Of a stretch of 34,119 nucleotides of DNA, positions 24,704 through 30,570 are shown one piece after another (the stretch's first letter is position 1; the number at the start of each line of letters is the position of its first letter). This stretch comes from a virus. The stretch spans positions 1 to 34,119 of the IMG/VR virus record IMGVR_UViG_3300039098_000167. The stretch is one strand, 5' to 3'. A model generated the notes under the pieces. It saw only the letters and a list, made by a program, of their open reading frames with translations. It did no database searches and was not told the DNA's origin. The position numbers were made by a program, and so were the translations under genes.

Positions 24704-24734
24704 ACGCCGAAGCTATTGAAGCTTCGGCGTTTTT
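24704..24734 (+). terminator. Rho-independent terminator of the late operon
   Basis: A perfect 11-bp stem (ACGCCGAAGCT with AGCTTCGGCGT), a 5-nt loop and a following T tract. It is oriented to stop plus-strand transcription coming from the tail fibre genes before it reaches the oppositely oriented integrase. No T tract exists for the opposite direction. Confidence 0.88.
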
Positions 24735-24792
24735 GTTTGTTTTTGCTCTACAGTGGACGCTTTTTAACAATGTCGAAAAGCGGAAAAGCTGT

Positions 24793-26301
24793 TTAATCTC
24801 GGGGCTTTGCAATCTGTAGAGTTGAGCCCTTTTTTTGGGCTATTTTGGTTTTTGCTGGGGGCAGATGGATGCGGGCGAGGCGGTCGCCGTTGGCTTTGCG
24901 CGGGAAGCGGTATTCGATGAGAAGGTAGTTGGCAAAGAATCGGATCGTCTCGACGACGGCAGCGATAAGGTCGCGCTGGTCTTCGAAATCGAGCAGCTCG
25001 AATTCTGCGCGGGTGATGGCAATGGCGCCCCAGTTGGGTGCGCTCCGCCGCTGGCTGGCGAGCTGCTCCCGGCGTTTTTTGAGGCCGCCGAGGGTGGCTT
25101 CGATTTGGCCCCGTTTTTCTTTGGCGTCGGCGAAGTCGATGATGCCTTCAGTGATGGCGGTGACCAGGCGTCGTTTTTGTTCGATGGTGTCGCGCTCCTC
25201 GCGATCGATGTCGGCGAGTTGTTCGTCGGTGGTATCTTCCGCCTGGCTGGCCCGCCACCAAGTGGAGAGGTCATCGCCCAGGGCGAGGGTGCCGAAGATG
25301 TTGACCAGCACACGGTCATCGATCAAGGCCTGGGGGATCATGCGGCTGTTATGGCAGCTTCTTCGGGTGTCTTTGGCCGTGCAGCCATAGTAGTCGATGA
25401 GGCTGCCGTCTTTGCGGGGCCGGGAGGCTTTCCAGGCGCGGGCGGTTTTGCCGCAATAGCCGCAGTAGAAGAGATCGAGGTTGGATAGCAGGCCGGCGGC
25501 GTTACGGCGGCGATAGCCGCTGCCGCTGGTCCCCTTGCGACGGCCGGCGCGGATGCGCTCGGCCTGATCGGCGTCCATGACGGGAGGCCATTGGCCCTGG
25601 ATTAGGTCGCCGTTGTCGGGGTCGCCGCGCAGCCCCTGGTTGAAAAGCAGCCGTCCGTCGGCGATGGCTCGGCGGACAGTAATGACCGGCATGCCGGTCT
25701 GTTCGGAGATGCTGCGGGCGCTGTACTGCTCGGCCAGCTGCCAGACATGCTGCATTTGTTTCAGCAGGTCTGGGTCAACGGTTAGGCCGCCAAGGTTTTT
25801 GTCGTAGACGTAGGGGGCCGGTGGGTTGCCGGAAAGGTATTTGCCTGCGCGGAAGGCTTCGCGCCGGCCTTCGGCCATGCGCCCCTGCAGGACTTTCATC
25901 TCGACGGAAGAGAAACCGCCTTCCATGAGCAGCAGCATCCAGTCGCTGTGCTGCTGAGGGTCGAGCATCCGCGAGGGGGTAGCGAGTTTGACGCCGTGCT
26001 CGACACAGAGATTGAGCCAGGAGAGGTAGTCTTCGAGGGTGTCGTCGCGACTGAGGCGTGAGAGCTCGATGACCAGGATGACCTGCACCCGCCCTGCCCG
26101 CACGTCGGCCTCGAGGCGGGAGCGCTGGCGCAGGTCTTCGGTTTTGCCCTTGGCGGCGCTGGCATGGCCGTCGTCGTAGACCTGGACCCGCCATCCCTGA
26201 GCCCGTGCGTGAGTGGGCAGCTGCTCACGCTGCACGGTGAGGCGGTGTGAGGGTTTGTTTTTGTCTTCGCGGCTTTTTCGGATGTAGACGGCGGCAGTCA
26301 T
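24793..26301 (-). CDS. Large serine recombinase (phage integrase)
   Basis: 502 aa. The catalytic domain begins MTAAVYIRKSREDKN with Ser10 as nucleophile. It continues with TVQREQL, then VILVIELSRLSRDDTLEDY carrying the conserved Arg-rich active-site segment. A recombinase domain follows (MQHVWQLAEQYSARSISEQT, then VRRAIADGRLLFNQGLRGDP). A zinc ribbon (FYCGYCGKTAR with CTAKDTRRSC) and a long coiled-coil segment (roughly residues 370-430) complete the large serine integrase architecture. It catalyses attP x attB integration. Excision would need a directionality factor, for which the HTH proteins here are only candidates. It is convergent with the late operon and adjacent to the truncated tRNA. 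Confidence 0.95.
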   Translation of the reverse strand: MTAAVYIRKSREDKNKPSHRLTVQREQLPTHARAQGWRVQVYDDGHASAAKGKTEDLRQRSRLEADVRAGRVQVILVIELSRLSRDDTLEDYLSWLNLCVEHGVKLATPSRMLDPQQHSDWMLLLMEGGFSSVEMKVLQGRMAEGRREAFRAGKYLSGNPPAPYVYDKNLGGLTVDPDLLKQMQHVWQLAEQYSARSISEQTGMPVITVRRAIADGRLLFNQGLRGDPDNGDLIQGQWPPVMDADQAERIRAGRRKGTSGSGYRRRNAAGLLSNLDLFYCGYCGKTARAWKASRPRKDGSLIDYYGCTAKDTRRSCHNSRMIPQALIDDRVLVNIFGTLALGDDLSTWWRASQAEDTTDEQLADIDREERDTIEQKRRLVTAITEGIIDFADAKEKRGQIEATLGGLKKRREQLASQRRSAPNWGAIAITRAEFELLDFEDQRDLIAAVVETIRFFANYLLIEYRFPRKANGDRLARIHLPPAKTKIAQKKGSTLQIAKPRD

Positions 26302-26363
26302 GGTAACAGCTTAGCAGGTGGTACGGTTATAGAATCTAGACTTTGATGCGCCAGTCTAATGCT

Positions 26364-26798
26364 CTACTTTTTTTCAGCAGATTCCGCTGGGATCAATGAC
26401 TGGGGAAGGAATAGTCCGCTGACTCCCATCTGGCCGAGCATGTCGATCAGATGCTGTCGCACGCTCGGATAAAGCTGGTTGGCATAAATTTCAGTAATGG
26501 GCTCGTAATCTTTCGCTGAAAGCTTGTCGTCGGCCAAAAGGTAGTTTGCAATGAACTTGCAATTGATCTTTATGTCCTCGTTGTCGGGCTCTTCTCCATC
26601 GGCCTTCCCCACCAGGTTGGTATTGGTGCGTATAGCAAAGCCAGGTGGGCCTCCATCAGGATAAGCTGCGAAGTTTACCTCATGCTTTAGCTCAAACTGA
26701 TATTTTGCGGCCTGTTCATTGTGATCGCAGAACTCGCAATCAGTGGACAACAACCTGATTCTGGTCAGCTTTGGGATTGTCGCGACGGATAAATCCAT
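26364..26798 (-). CDS. SecB-like chaperone of a toxin-antitoxin-chaperone system
   Basis: 144 aa, close to the size of SecB. It has an antiparallel-strand pattern (TRIRLLSTDCEFCDHNEQAA, YQFELKHEVNFAAYPDGG, FAIRTNTNLVGKADGEE, IKINCKFIANYLLADD) followed by a C-terminal helix (LYPSVRQHLIDMLGQMGV). This is the SecB fold order. It overlaps the 3' end of the HicB gene by 59 nt and is third in a toxin-antitoxin-chaperone order. In known TAC systems such chaperones fold and protect an antitoxin that carries a chaperone-addiction extension. A start nearer the HicB stop (TTG around 26755) cannot be excluded. Confidence 0.78.
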   Translation of the reverse strand: MDLSVATIPKLTRIRLLSTDCEFCDHNEQAAKYQFELKHEVNFAAYPDGGPPGFAIRTNTNLVGKADGEEPDNEDIKINCKFIANYLLADDKLSAKDYEPITEIYANQLYPSVRQHLIDMLGQMGVSGLFLPQSLIPAESAEKK

Positions 26799-27225
26799 GG
26801 GTTTTCAACTCTCCTACTAGAGACTGCGTATCGACGGGGAATGTCCCTCTGTACTCAAAGATGTGACGGTGCTCCACCACATCTTTGTCGGTTTTTTCTA
26901 CGCGGGTCTTGATTGCCTGCCTGGTGAGCTCATTTAGTGTAATGTCTTCCAAATGGGCCACCTTGGCAGCCTGTTGGTGGAGTTCAGGCCCAACTCGCAC
27001 ATTGAAAGTTCCGCTAAAGGGTTTGTCTGGACTCGCCCCAAGCTCTTCGCAGGTTTCGAGATAGTCGTCGACGGCAGCTGCAAACTCCGCTTCGAGCTGT
27101 TCGTATGTTTCGGCTTCATAGGTAACAAGGTCGTTCACGAATAGGATTTTGCCAAAGAGACATTTGTCTTCCTGGCTAAACTCCATTGATCCGGAATATC
27201 CCTTATATTTGAACACTTTTTTCAT
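26740..27225 (-). CDS. hicB: HicB antitoxin with C-terminal chaperone-addiction-like extension
   Basis: 161 aa. Residues 1-70 form the HicB partial RNase H-like domain (LFGKILFVNDLVTYEAETYE, then AAAVDDYLETCEELG). Residues ~73-112 are a ribbon-helix-helix DNA-binding domain (GTFNVRVGPELHQQAAKVAH, then LNELTRQAIKT). About 45 further residues (HIFEYRGTFPVDTQSLVGEL, GFIRRDNPKA) are not part of an ordinary HicB. With a SecB-like gene next door, this tail is the expected chaperone-addiction segment. HicB neutralises HicA and probably represses its own operon. It overlaps both neighbours. Confidence 0.85.
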   Translation of the reverse strand: MKKVFKYKGYSGSMEFSQEDKCLFGKILFVNDLVTYEAETYEQLEAEFAAAVDDYLETCEELGASPDKPFSGTFNVRVGPELHQQAAKVAHLEDITLNELTRQAIKTRVEKTDKDVVEHRHIFEYRGTFPVDTQSLVGELKTHGFIRRDNPKADQNQVVVH

Positions 27226-27473
27226 GGTGTGACCCCCAACTCTTCTAGGTACTCTATCGTCTGGTCGATAACATAACTTTTTATGGTGCTTTCAGGATGG
27301 GGTTTGTGGAAGCTGAGCTTGCGCCCAATTTCGGGGTGGTAAAACTTGTAACGCACGCTTTTTTTATTGATTGTTTCGAACCCGAGCGAATTTAGCAGCG
27401 TTACCAAATCATCCCATTCGAAATTGCGCGGACGCGTAAAAAGTTTTTCGAGCAGTTTTTCTTTCTTACTCAT
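27222..27473 (-). CDS. hicA: HicA-family mRNA interferase toxin
   Basis: 83 aa. Small dsRBD-like pattern: an N-terminal helix (WDDLVTLLNSLGFETINKKS), strands (VRYKFYHPEIGRKLSFHKPH) with the histidine expected of the HicA active site, then a helix (IKSYVIDQTIEYLEELG). HicA toxins cleave mRNA. The toxin comes first, overlaps HicB by 4 nt and is preceded by a promoter-like sequence whose -10 almost abuts the start codon. The start codon is therefore likely to be translated from a very short leader. Confidence 0.82.
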   Translation of the reverse strand: MSKKEKLLEKLFTRPRNFEWDDLVTLLNSLGFETINKKSVRYKFYHPEIGRKLSFHKPHPESTIKSYVIDQTIEYLEELGVTP

Positions 27474-27475
27474 AT

Positions 27476-27503
27476 CTTATACCAGGCCAGCGGCTATGTG
27501 CAA
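27476..27503 (-). promoter_or_regulatory. Putative promoter of the hicA-hicB-secB operon
   Basis: On the minus strand, TTGCAC (27503-27498), a 16-bp spacer and TATAAG (27481-27476). The -10 lies 2 nt before the hicA ATG, so a transcript from it would be nearly leaderless. The -35 match is weak, and activation or a different promoter is possible. Confidence 0.4.
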
Positions 27504-27532
27504 CCGCGCGTTAGTTGCAGACGTGAAGGTTA

Positions 27533-27544
27533 GTCGATACGGAC
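27533..27544. promoter_or_regulatory. Candidate operator, copy 3 (upstream of hicA)
   Basis: GTCGATACGGAC, an occurrence of GTC-N2-TAC-N-GAC. It lies about 30 bp upstream of the putative hicA -35. It shares GTTA immediately upstream with the copy at 30293. It suggests control of the addiction module by a phage regulator. Confidence 0.45.
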
Positions 27545-27636
27545 GATAGAAGTAAAGTAAAAAATGTCATACATCTCACGGCAGCTGAAACGGCTGACCG
27601 CAGGAATGGCATTTCAGTTGCGGCCTGGCTAAAAAA

Positions 27637-27822
27637 TCAAAGGCCGTTCGGGGTGGTGCCACGGACCAGCAGATCAAAGAGACAGATCAGCGTGACCAGG
27701 ATGGACACCACGGCGAACACCTTGGATACTGGCGGTTCTGATCTTTCGCCAGTGCGCCCCAAAAACGAGACCATGCGAGCGATGATGTAAAAGCCGATCA
27801 TGAGTCCTATGGTGACGAGCAT
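27637..27822 (-). CDS. Small two-segment membrane protein
   Basis: 61 aa with two hydrophobic segments: residues 1-19 (MLVTIGLMIGFYIIARMVSF) and ~33-53 (VFAVVSILVTLICLFDLLV), joined by a charged loop. AGGAGG precedes the ATG. It is a probable inner-membrane protein of the lysogeny (moron) region. No function can be assigned; superinfection exclusion is a usual role for such proteins but is only a guess. Confidence 0.65.
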   Translation of the reverse strand: MLVTIGLMIGFYIIARMVSFLGRTGERSEPPVSKVFAVVSILVTLICLFDLLVRGTTPNGL

Positions 27823-27910
27823 GGGAGGTCCTCCTGTTTTGTGGTGACAGTCTAATTCTTACCTTGAATGCAAGCTGCCATTGCATTAATGGTTTTGTTT
27901 ACGCCCACGA

Positions 27911-28468
27911 TCATCCCGCGGCTCCGAATTTGTCGTCGGCTTTCTCTTGCCAGCGCATCTGCTGGCCTTGGTAGCGGTCTTCTTTTTCAGACCAGGAATC
28001 CTCGAGCGTTTCCAGTCTTTCGTTTAAAGCGTCCAGCTTCTTCTGGGCGGCATCGATTTGTTTGGGCGTGTTTTCTTCCTCGTCGTTTTCAATAATCTCC
28101 TCAAGAGCTTCGATCTGCTCGCTCAGGCTGGCTTCTTTCTGGTAATACTTTTGCTCCTCTTTATCCCATTTGAGATCGCGGAAATATAGCTTGCCCTTTG
28201 CGGAGACAACCACGGCCAGGAGTCTTTTGCAAAAAGGGCAGTCTTGCTCGGTGAGTTTTTTCCAGCCGCCCTCTTCGTAGGCGTCGAGATAAGGTTCGGC
28301 TTCTGGGGTGCCCTCGATCTCGACGGTCAGGTTGATGCCGCACATGGGGCAGTCGGCCGAGGGCCGGCAGACGGAGGGCTGGTGGGCCTTACCCTTTTTC
28401 GGCTGACTCCACGATACGATCAGATAGACCGCCACTGCTCCGGCGAGGATCCAGAAGAACATCTCCAT
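27911..28468 (-). CDS. Membrane-anchored zinc-ribbon coiled-coil protein
   Basis: 185 aa. An N-terminal membrane segment (residues 2-20, MFFWILAGAVAVYLIVSW) is followed by two Cys pairs (CPMC near 41-44, CPFC near 77-80) that form a zinc ribbon. A long charged coiled coil follows (SLSEQIEALEEIIENDEEE, then KKLDALNERLETLEDSW). GAGAGGGG precedes the ATG. Topology suggests a membrane-tethered cytoplasmic protein. Its 5' end overlaps the end of the upstream gene by 80 nt in another frame. Function unknown. Confidence 0.72.
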   Translation of the reverse strand: MEMFFWILAGAVAVYLIVSWSQPKKGKAHQPSVCRPSADCPMCGINLTVEIEGTPEAEPYLDAYEEGGWKKLTEQDCPFCKRLLAVVVSAKGKLYFRDLKWDKEEQKYYQKEASLSEQIEALEEIIENDEEENTPKQIDAAQKKLDALNERLETLEDSWSEKEDRYQGQQMRWQEKADDKFGAAG

Positions 28469-28637
28469 GCTTTTGCCCCTCTCTTTTCAGCGTTTCTCCA
28501 AGTTTTTTCTTGATGAGCCACTTCTCTGCTGCGCGGACCGTTCTGGCCGTGTAGGCAATCCGGTCTCTGCCGCCGCGACTGACGGCCCGCATGCAATAGA
28601 CAACCTCTCGTTCTTGCGCATTTACTGTGATCGTCAT
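28389..28637 (-). CDS. Small basic protein of unknown function
   Basis: 82 aa. GGAGGG lies 6 nt before the ATG, and a good promoter is 48 nt upstream. The sequence is basic, with a strand-rich N-terminus (MTITVNAQEREVVYCMRAVS) and a helix (AAEKWLIKKKLGETLKRE). Its last ~26 codons overlap the next gene out of frame. No family is recognised. It is the first gene of the leftward operon that runs toward the addiction module. Confidence 0.6.
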   Translation of the reverse strand: MTITVNAQEREVVYCMRAVSRGGRDRIAYTARTVRAAEKWLIKKKLGETLKREGQKHGDVLLDPRRSSGGLSDRIVESAEKG

Positions 28638-28684
28638 GTGATGCCCTCCATGTGGAAGAAATGTTATCGCATGAAGGGCACACT

Positions 28685-28713
28685 ATAATAGTTCTTTAAC
28701 TTATTGCAGTCTA
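28685..28713 (-). promoter_or_regulatory. Putative leftward promoter of the lysogeny accessory operon
   Basis: TAGACT (-35, 28713-28708), a 17-bp spacer and TATTAT (-10, 28690-28685). Matches are 4 of 6 and 5 of 6 with ideal spacing, in an AT-rich gap just downstream of the repressor gene. It would drive the small accessory genes independently of the repressor. Confidence 0.55.
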
Positions 28714-28733
28714 TTTAATTATTTTATGCGCCG

Positions 28734-29183
28734 CTACTCTGAGCGTTTTGCCTGTTCTGCGGCCCAGGTGGCGTGGATGAGATAGTCGATGTGCTGACGT
28801 GCTTCTTCGGGGAGGGATCGGATCATGATCTCGCGGGTGATCTCCTGGGGAGTGAGCTCGATGGGGTGGCTGCCGTACTGGTCCTGGACTTCGGCGATCA
28901 CCAGGCGTGACAGGTCGGCGTCCAGGTGCGCGGCTTCTGCTATCTTTTGGTGCGGCTCTCCCTTTCCGGTTTTAAGCCATTCAACTGGCCTCTCAGATAT
29001 CTGAGAGGCTTTTGCTATCGCCCCGTCTGGAACTACCCCCGTTTTTCTCCAGTTGCCAACTAAACCCGTTGATTTGGAACCAAGTTTTCGGCAAAGGCCG
29101 ACATCACTGGTGACGCCAAGAGCCTCCTTCATCCGGGAGATAATTTCCGTTATATCAATTTTCTGAGTGTTTTCCGTTGACAC
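28734..29183 (-). CDS. CI-type phage repressor (helix-turn-helix, no peptidase domain)
   Basis: 149 aa from the GTG at 29183, chosen because AGGA is then 8 nt away; a TTG at 29189 is also open. The N-terminal ~60 residues match the phage CI repressor HTH (ITEIISRMKEALGVTSDVGL, CRKLGSKSTGLVGNWRK, VPDGAIAKASQI, PVEWLKTGKG). The C-terminal part is helical and lacks the Ser/Lys of a LexA-type autoprotease, so induction probably depends on another signal or an antirepressor. It is divergent from the early rightward genes with overlapping promoters between, a classic lysis-lysogeny switch. Confidence 0.85.
   Translation of the reverse strand: MSTENTQKIDITEIISRMKEALGVTSDVGLCRKLGSKSTGLVGNWRKTGVVPDGAIAKASQISERPVEWLKTGKGEPHQKIAEAAHLDADLSRLVIAEVQDQYGSHPIELTPQEITREIMIRSLPEEARQHIDYLIHATWAAEQAKRSE
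28988..29009. repeat. Perfect 22-bp palindrome inside the repressor gene
   Basis: Perfectly self-complementary over 22 bp, centred on CAGATATCTG and flanked by CTCT/AGAG arms. It lies about 175 bp inside the repressor reading frame. It may be an intragenic operator or a site for another dimeric regulator. Chance occurrence of an 11-bp perfect half-site in this length is unlikely. Confidence 0.6.
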
Positions 29184-29205
29184 TATCAAATTCCTGATAT
29201 ATCGT
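29177..29205 (+). promoter_or_regulatory. Rightward early promoter (pR-like)
   Basis: A perfect TTGACA -35 (29177-29182), a 17-bp spacer and TATCGT (-10, 29200-29205, 4 of 6). The -35 abuts the GTG start of the divergent repressor gene. It drives the small early genes from 29257 on. The candidate operator at 29204 overlaps the -10. Confidence 0.65.
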
Positions 29206-29215
29206 CATTACAGAC
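29204..29215. promoter_or_regulatory. Candidate operator, copy 1 (repressor/early promoter region)
   Basis: GTCATTACAGAC, part of the inverted repeat CGTC-N6-GACG. It covers the -10 regions of both divergent promoters and matches GTC-N2-TAC-N-GAC found at 30293 and 27533. Confidence 0.5.
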
Positions 29216-29235
29216 GTTGGAAAAAACCAGGCCAA
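29207..29235 (-). promoter_or_regulatory. Leftward repressor promoter (pRM-like)
   Basis: On the minus strand, TTGGCC (29235-29230), a 17-bp spacer and TGTAAT (29212-29207). The -10 matches 5 of 6. It overlaps the rightward promoter, so the two should interfere, and both -10 elements are covered by the same candidate operator. Confidence 0.5.
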
Positions 29236-29256
29236 CCCTAACCAGGAGGACAAACC

Positions 29257-29568
29257 ATGCGAACCGTTGATTGCCCGCACTGTAAGAACAGGGTCGATTT
29301 GGCAAAGAAGATCCGCCTGAAGCGTTGGGCTCTCAAATCGCTTATGGCTGGTGAATCTTTTGTAGTGACCTGTGGCGAGTGTGATGAGCGGTTTGTTGTC
29401 CGAGCCCAGGTCGCCTTTGAGACTGTGCCTAATCTTTCGCTGGCAGGTGGTAGTACATGTCGATGGCGGCATCATCCGCCGGATTTTCTCGGCACACCTG
29501 GTCTTCGAGCTTTGACCGGAGAGCATCGACGGCCTGCCAGGCATCGGTGGCGAGGCTGGCCAATTTGA
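29257..29568 (+). CDS. Zinc-ribbon early protein, 3' part overlapped by an antisense gene
   Basis: 103 aa, first gene of the rightward early operon with AGGAGG upstream. Residues 1-60 form a clear zinc ribbon (TVDCPHCKNRVDLAKKI, then FVVTCGECDERFVVRAQV). The remaining ~45 residues are Arg/His/Gly-rich, lie opposite a well-supported minus-strand gene and look like readthrough sequence. The functional part is probably the zinc ribbon, with the C-terminus an artefact of the overlap. No specific role can be assigned. Confidence 0.65.
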   Translation: MRTVDCPHCKNRVDLAKKIRLKRWALKSLMAGESFVVTCGECDERFVVRAQVAFETVPNLSLAGGSTCRWRHHPPDFLGTPGLRALTGEHRRPARHRWRGWPI

Positions 29569-29683
29569 GCGGATAGGCCTTGCTCAGGTCTGCGGACAAT
29601 TTGACGAGGCTTTCGCGAATCTGAAACAGCTCTTGGCCGAGTTGGCGATGTTCTTCGATGGTGATCCCGGACTTTTTGGGCAT
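29429..29683 (-). CDS. Small helical protein encoded antisense to the early operon
   Basis: 84 aa with AAGGA before the ATG. All-helical and protein-like throughout: ITIEEHRQLGQELFQIRESL, VKLSADLSKAYPLKLASLAT, DAWQAVDALRSKLEDQV. Its last 47 codons overlap the 3' end of the zinc-ribbon gene in antisense. It looks like a phage-specific small protein; function unknown. No promoter could be identified, and it may come from leftward transcription starting within the early region. Confidence 0.6.
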   Translation of the reverse strand: MPKKSGITIEEHRQLGQELFQIRESLVKLSADLSKAYPLKLASLATDAWQAVDALRSKLEDQVCRENPADDAAIDMYYHLPAKD

Positions 29684-29742
29684 TGGCTGATCCTTTATTT
29701 ACGCTGCGAAAAACGTCTTAACCCTAACCAGGAGGCCAGCCC

Positions 29743-29769
29743 ATGAAAGACGTTTTCCTTCAGGAGTAA
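29743..29769 (+). CDS. Possible 8-codon leader peptide
   Basis: The second leader-motif copy is followed by ATG and the reading MKDVFLQE then TAA. Its last codons contain the CAGGAG that serves the next gene (start 29775), so ribosomes translating it could couple or mask the downstream start. It could equally be a truncated gene copy left by duplication. Confidence 0.35.
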   Translation: MKDVFLQE

Positions 29770-29774
29770 CTTTC

Positions 29775-30029
29775 ATGAAAAAGCCGACGATAACCCTTCA
29801 CTGTGATGCCCGTAAAGCAACGGCGGCGATCGAAGAACTCAAGACCGCCCTAGAGCTCGATTTTGATGTCCTTCGGCATTCTGTCCAGGACTTTTTCGAC
29901 GGACTCGATAGCTTGGGCGACCTGCTTTGCATCAAGCCGGCCGGAACAGAAGGGACAGACGCATTCTACAGCCTTGAACCATCTGACCGTTTTGTTGATT
30001 TTCTTGCCGCAATGAGGGCAAGGCAATGA
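29775..30029 (+). CDS. Small early protein of unknown function
   Basis: 84 aa with CAGGAG 8 nt before the ATG. The N-terminal half (MKKPTITLHCDARKATAAIE, ELKTALELDFDVL) looks like a normal strand-helix small phage protein. The second half lies antisense to a minus-strand zinc-ribbon gene and may be constrained by it. Both strands carry good ribosome-binding sites, so either or both may be expressed. No family is recognised. Confidence 0.45.
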   Translation: MKKPTITLHCDARKATAAIEELKTALELDFDVLRHSVQDFFDGLDSLGDLLCIKPAGTEGTDAFYSLEPSDRFVDFLAAMRARQ

Positions 30030-30050
30030 CATTGGCTCATTTGGTTTCAT
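29850..30050 (-). CDS. Small zinc-ribbon protein antisense to an early gene
   Basis: 66 aa with GAGAGG 8 nt before the ATG. A convincing zinc ribbon (SLPCPHCGKKINKTVRWFKA, then VCPFCSGRLDA) is followed by a helix (QVAQAIESVEKVLDRMPKDI). The Cys pattern is hard to explain by chance, so this strand is the better-supported one of the pair. It overlaps the opposite gene over most of its length. Function unknown. Confidence 0.68.
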   Translation of the reverse strand: MKPNEPMSLPCPHCGKKINKTVRWFKAVECVCPFCSGRLDAKQVAQAIESVEKVLDRMPKDIKIEL

Positions 30051-30098
30051 GACAATAACCTCTCTTGTTTCGGTGAAACCCTAACCCAGGAGGCGGTG

Positions 30099-30260
30099 AT
30101 GGATCAGGTAAAAGAAACACCACGGTGCCCAAACTGTCCCTTTTCCTCAGGCATCAAGATTGAGGTGGTCATGAAGCCTGTGGATTGGCAGGCAGCGGCT
30201 CCTGATCTGATTGCTGGTATTTCACGTGCGGTTTCGCAGGTCTTGCGAGCGTCTCGGTGA
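30099..30260 (+). CDS. Small early protein with one Cys pair
   Basis: 53 aa, after the third leader-motif copy. It contains TPRCPNCPFSSGIKIEVVMK, half of a zinc knuckle, and a helical end (APDLIAGISRAVSQVLRA). It may bind metal as a dimer or be a cut-down relative of the neighbouring zinc-ribbon proteins. Function unknown. Confidence 0.6.
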   Translation: MDQVKETPRCPNCPFSSGIKIEVVMKPVDWQAAAPDLIAGISRAVSQVLRASR

Positions 30261-30292
30261 GATCGGATGGTTTTTAACCCCGCTCCAAGTTA

Positions 30293-30304
30293 GTCAGTAC
30301 CGAC
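30293..30304. promoter_or_regulatory. Candidate operator, copy 2 (upstream of the Cro-like gene)
   Basis: GTCAGTACCGAC, a near-palindrome matching GTC-N2-TAC-N-GAC, 28 bp before the ATG of the HTH gene at 30332 in a 71-nt non-coding gap. It is preceded by GTTA like copy 3. Confidence 0.45.
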
Positions 30305-30331
30305 ATTAACAACAAGTAAGGGTTTTCGCAA

Positions 30332-30553
30332 ATGAAAAATTCACCCCCCGTACACGTCAATTCTGCAGCTACCGCTGAGGCTGTCCGGGCCAAGTATGGC
30401 TCGGTGCAGGAGTTCTGCCGGCAGGCGGCGGTGCATCCGGATACGTTTTACCTCGCGCTGCGCGGGAAGCGCGGCCTGACCCGCAAGAAGAGCCAGGCGG
30501 CGCTGGTTCTCAAGCGGTTGGATTCCGAAGGCCTGCTGGAAAAGGCTTCTTAA
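30332..30553 (+). CDS. Cro-like helix-turn-helix regulator
   Basis: 73 aa. After a short flexible start, the HTH reads AKYGSVQEFCRQAAVHPDTF, then ALRGKRGLTRKKSQA, as in small Cro/YdaS-type DNA-binding proteins. A C-terminal helix follows (LVLKRLDSEGLLEKA). Position in the early operon opposite a CI-type repressor suggests the lytic antagonist. The candidate operator upstream is shared with the repressor promoter region. AAGGG lies upstream of the ATG. Confidence 0.7.
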   Translation: MKNSPPVHVNSAATAEAVRAKYGSVQEFCRQAAVHPDTFYLALRGKRGLTRKKSQAALVLKRLDSEGLLEKAS

Positions 30554-30570
30554 TTTTTTTTACCAAAATT

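Larger units (their letters stand above)
29234..30093 (+). repeat. Three dispersed copies of a 16-nt leader motif (AACCCTAACCAGGAGG)
   Basis: Copies are at 29234-29249, 29720-29735 and 30077-30093 (the last with one extra C). Each ends in an AGGAGG ribosome-binding site and lies 5-7 nt before an ATG of a tiny plus-strand gene. The identical 5' extension beyond the Shine-Dalgarno part suggests duplication of a leader cassette or a shared translational control site. Confidence 0.75.

Noticed and set aside
24824-24842. AGCCC-T7-GGGCT hairpin resembling an integrase terminator
   Set aside because: It lies within the 3' coding part of the integrase and has only a 5-bp stem; the clear terminator is at 24704.
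26341-26380. Minus-strand GTAGAGCATTAGACT resembling a tRNA D-arm
   Set aside because: It contains the SecB-like gene's stop codon and lacks acceptor and T-arm sequences; the short match is probably chance.
27582-27621. Imperfect inverted repeat GCAGCTGAAA ... TTTCAGTTGC between hicA and the small membrane gene
   Set aside because: It has one mismatch in a 10-bp arm, a 20-nt loop and no T tract, so no function is supported.
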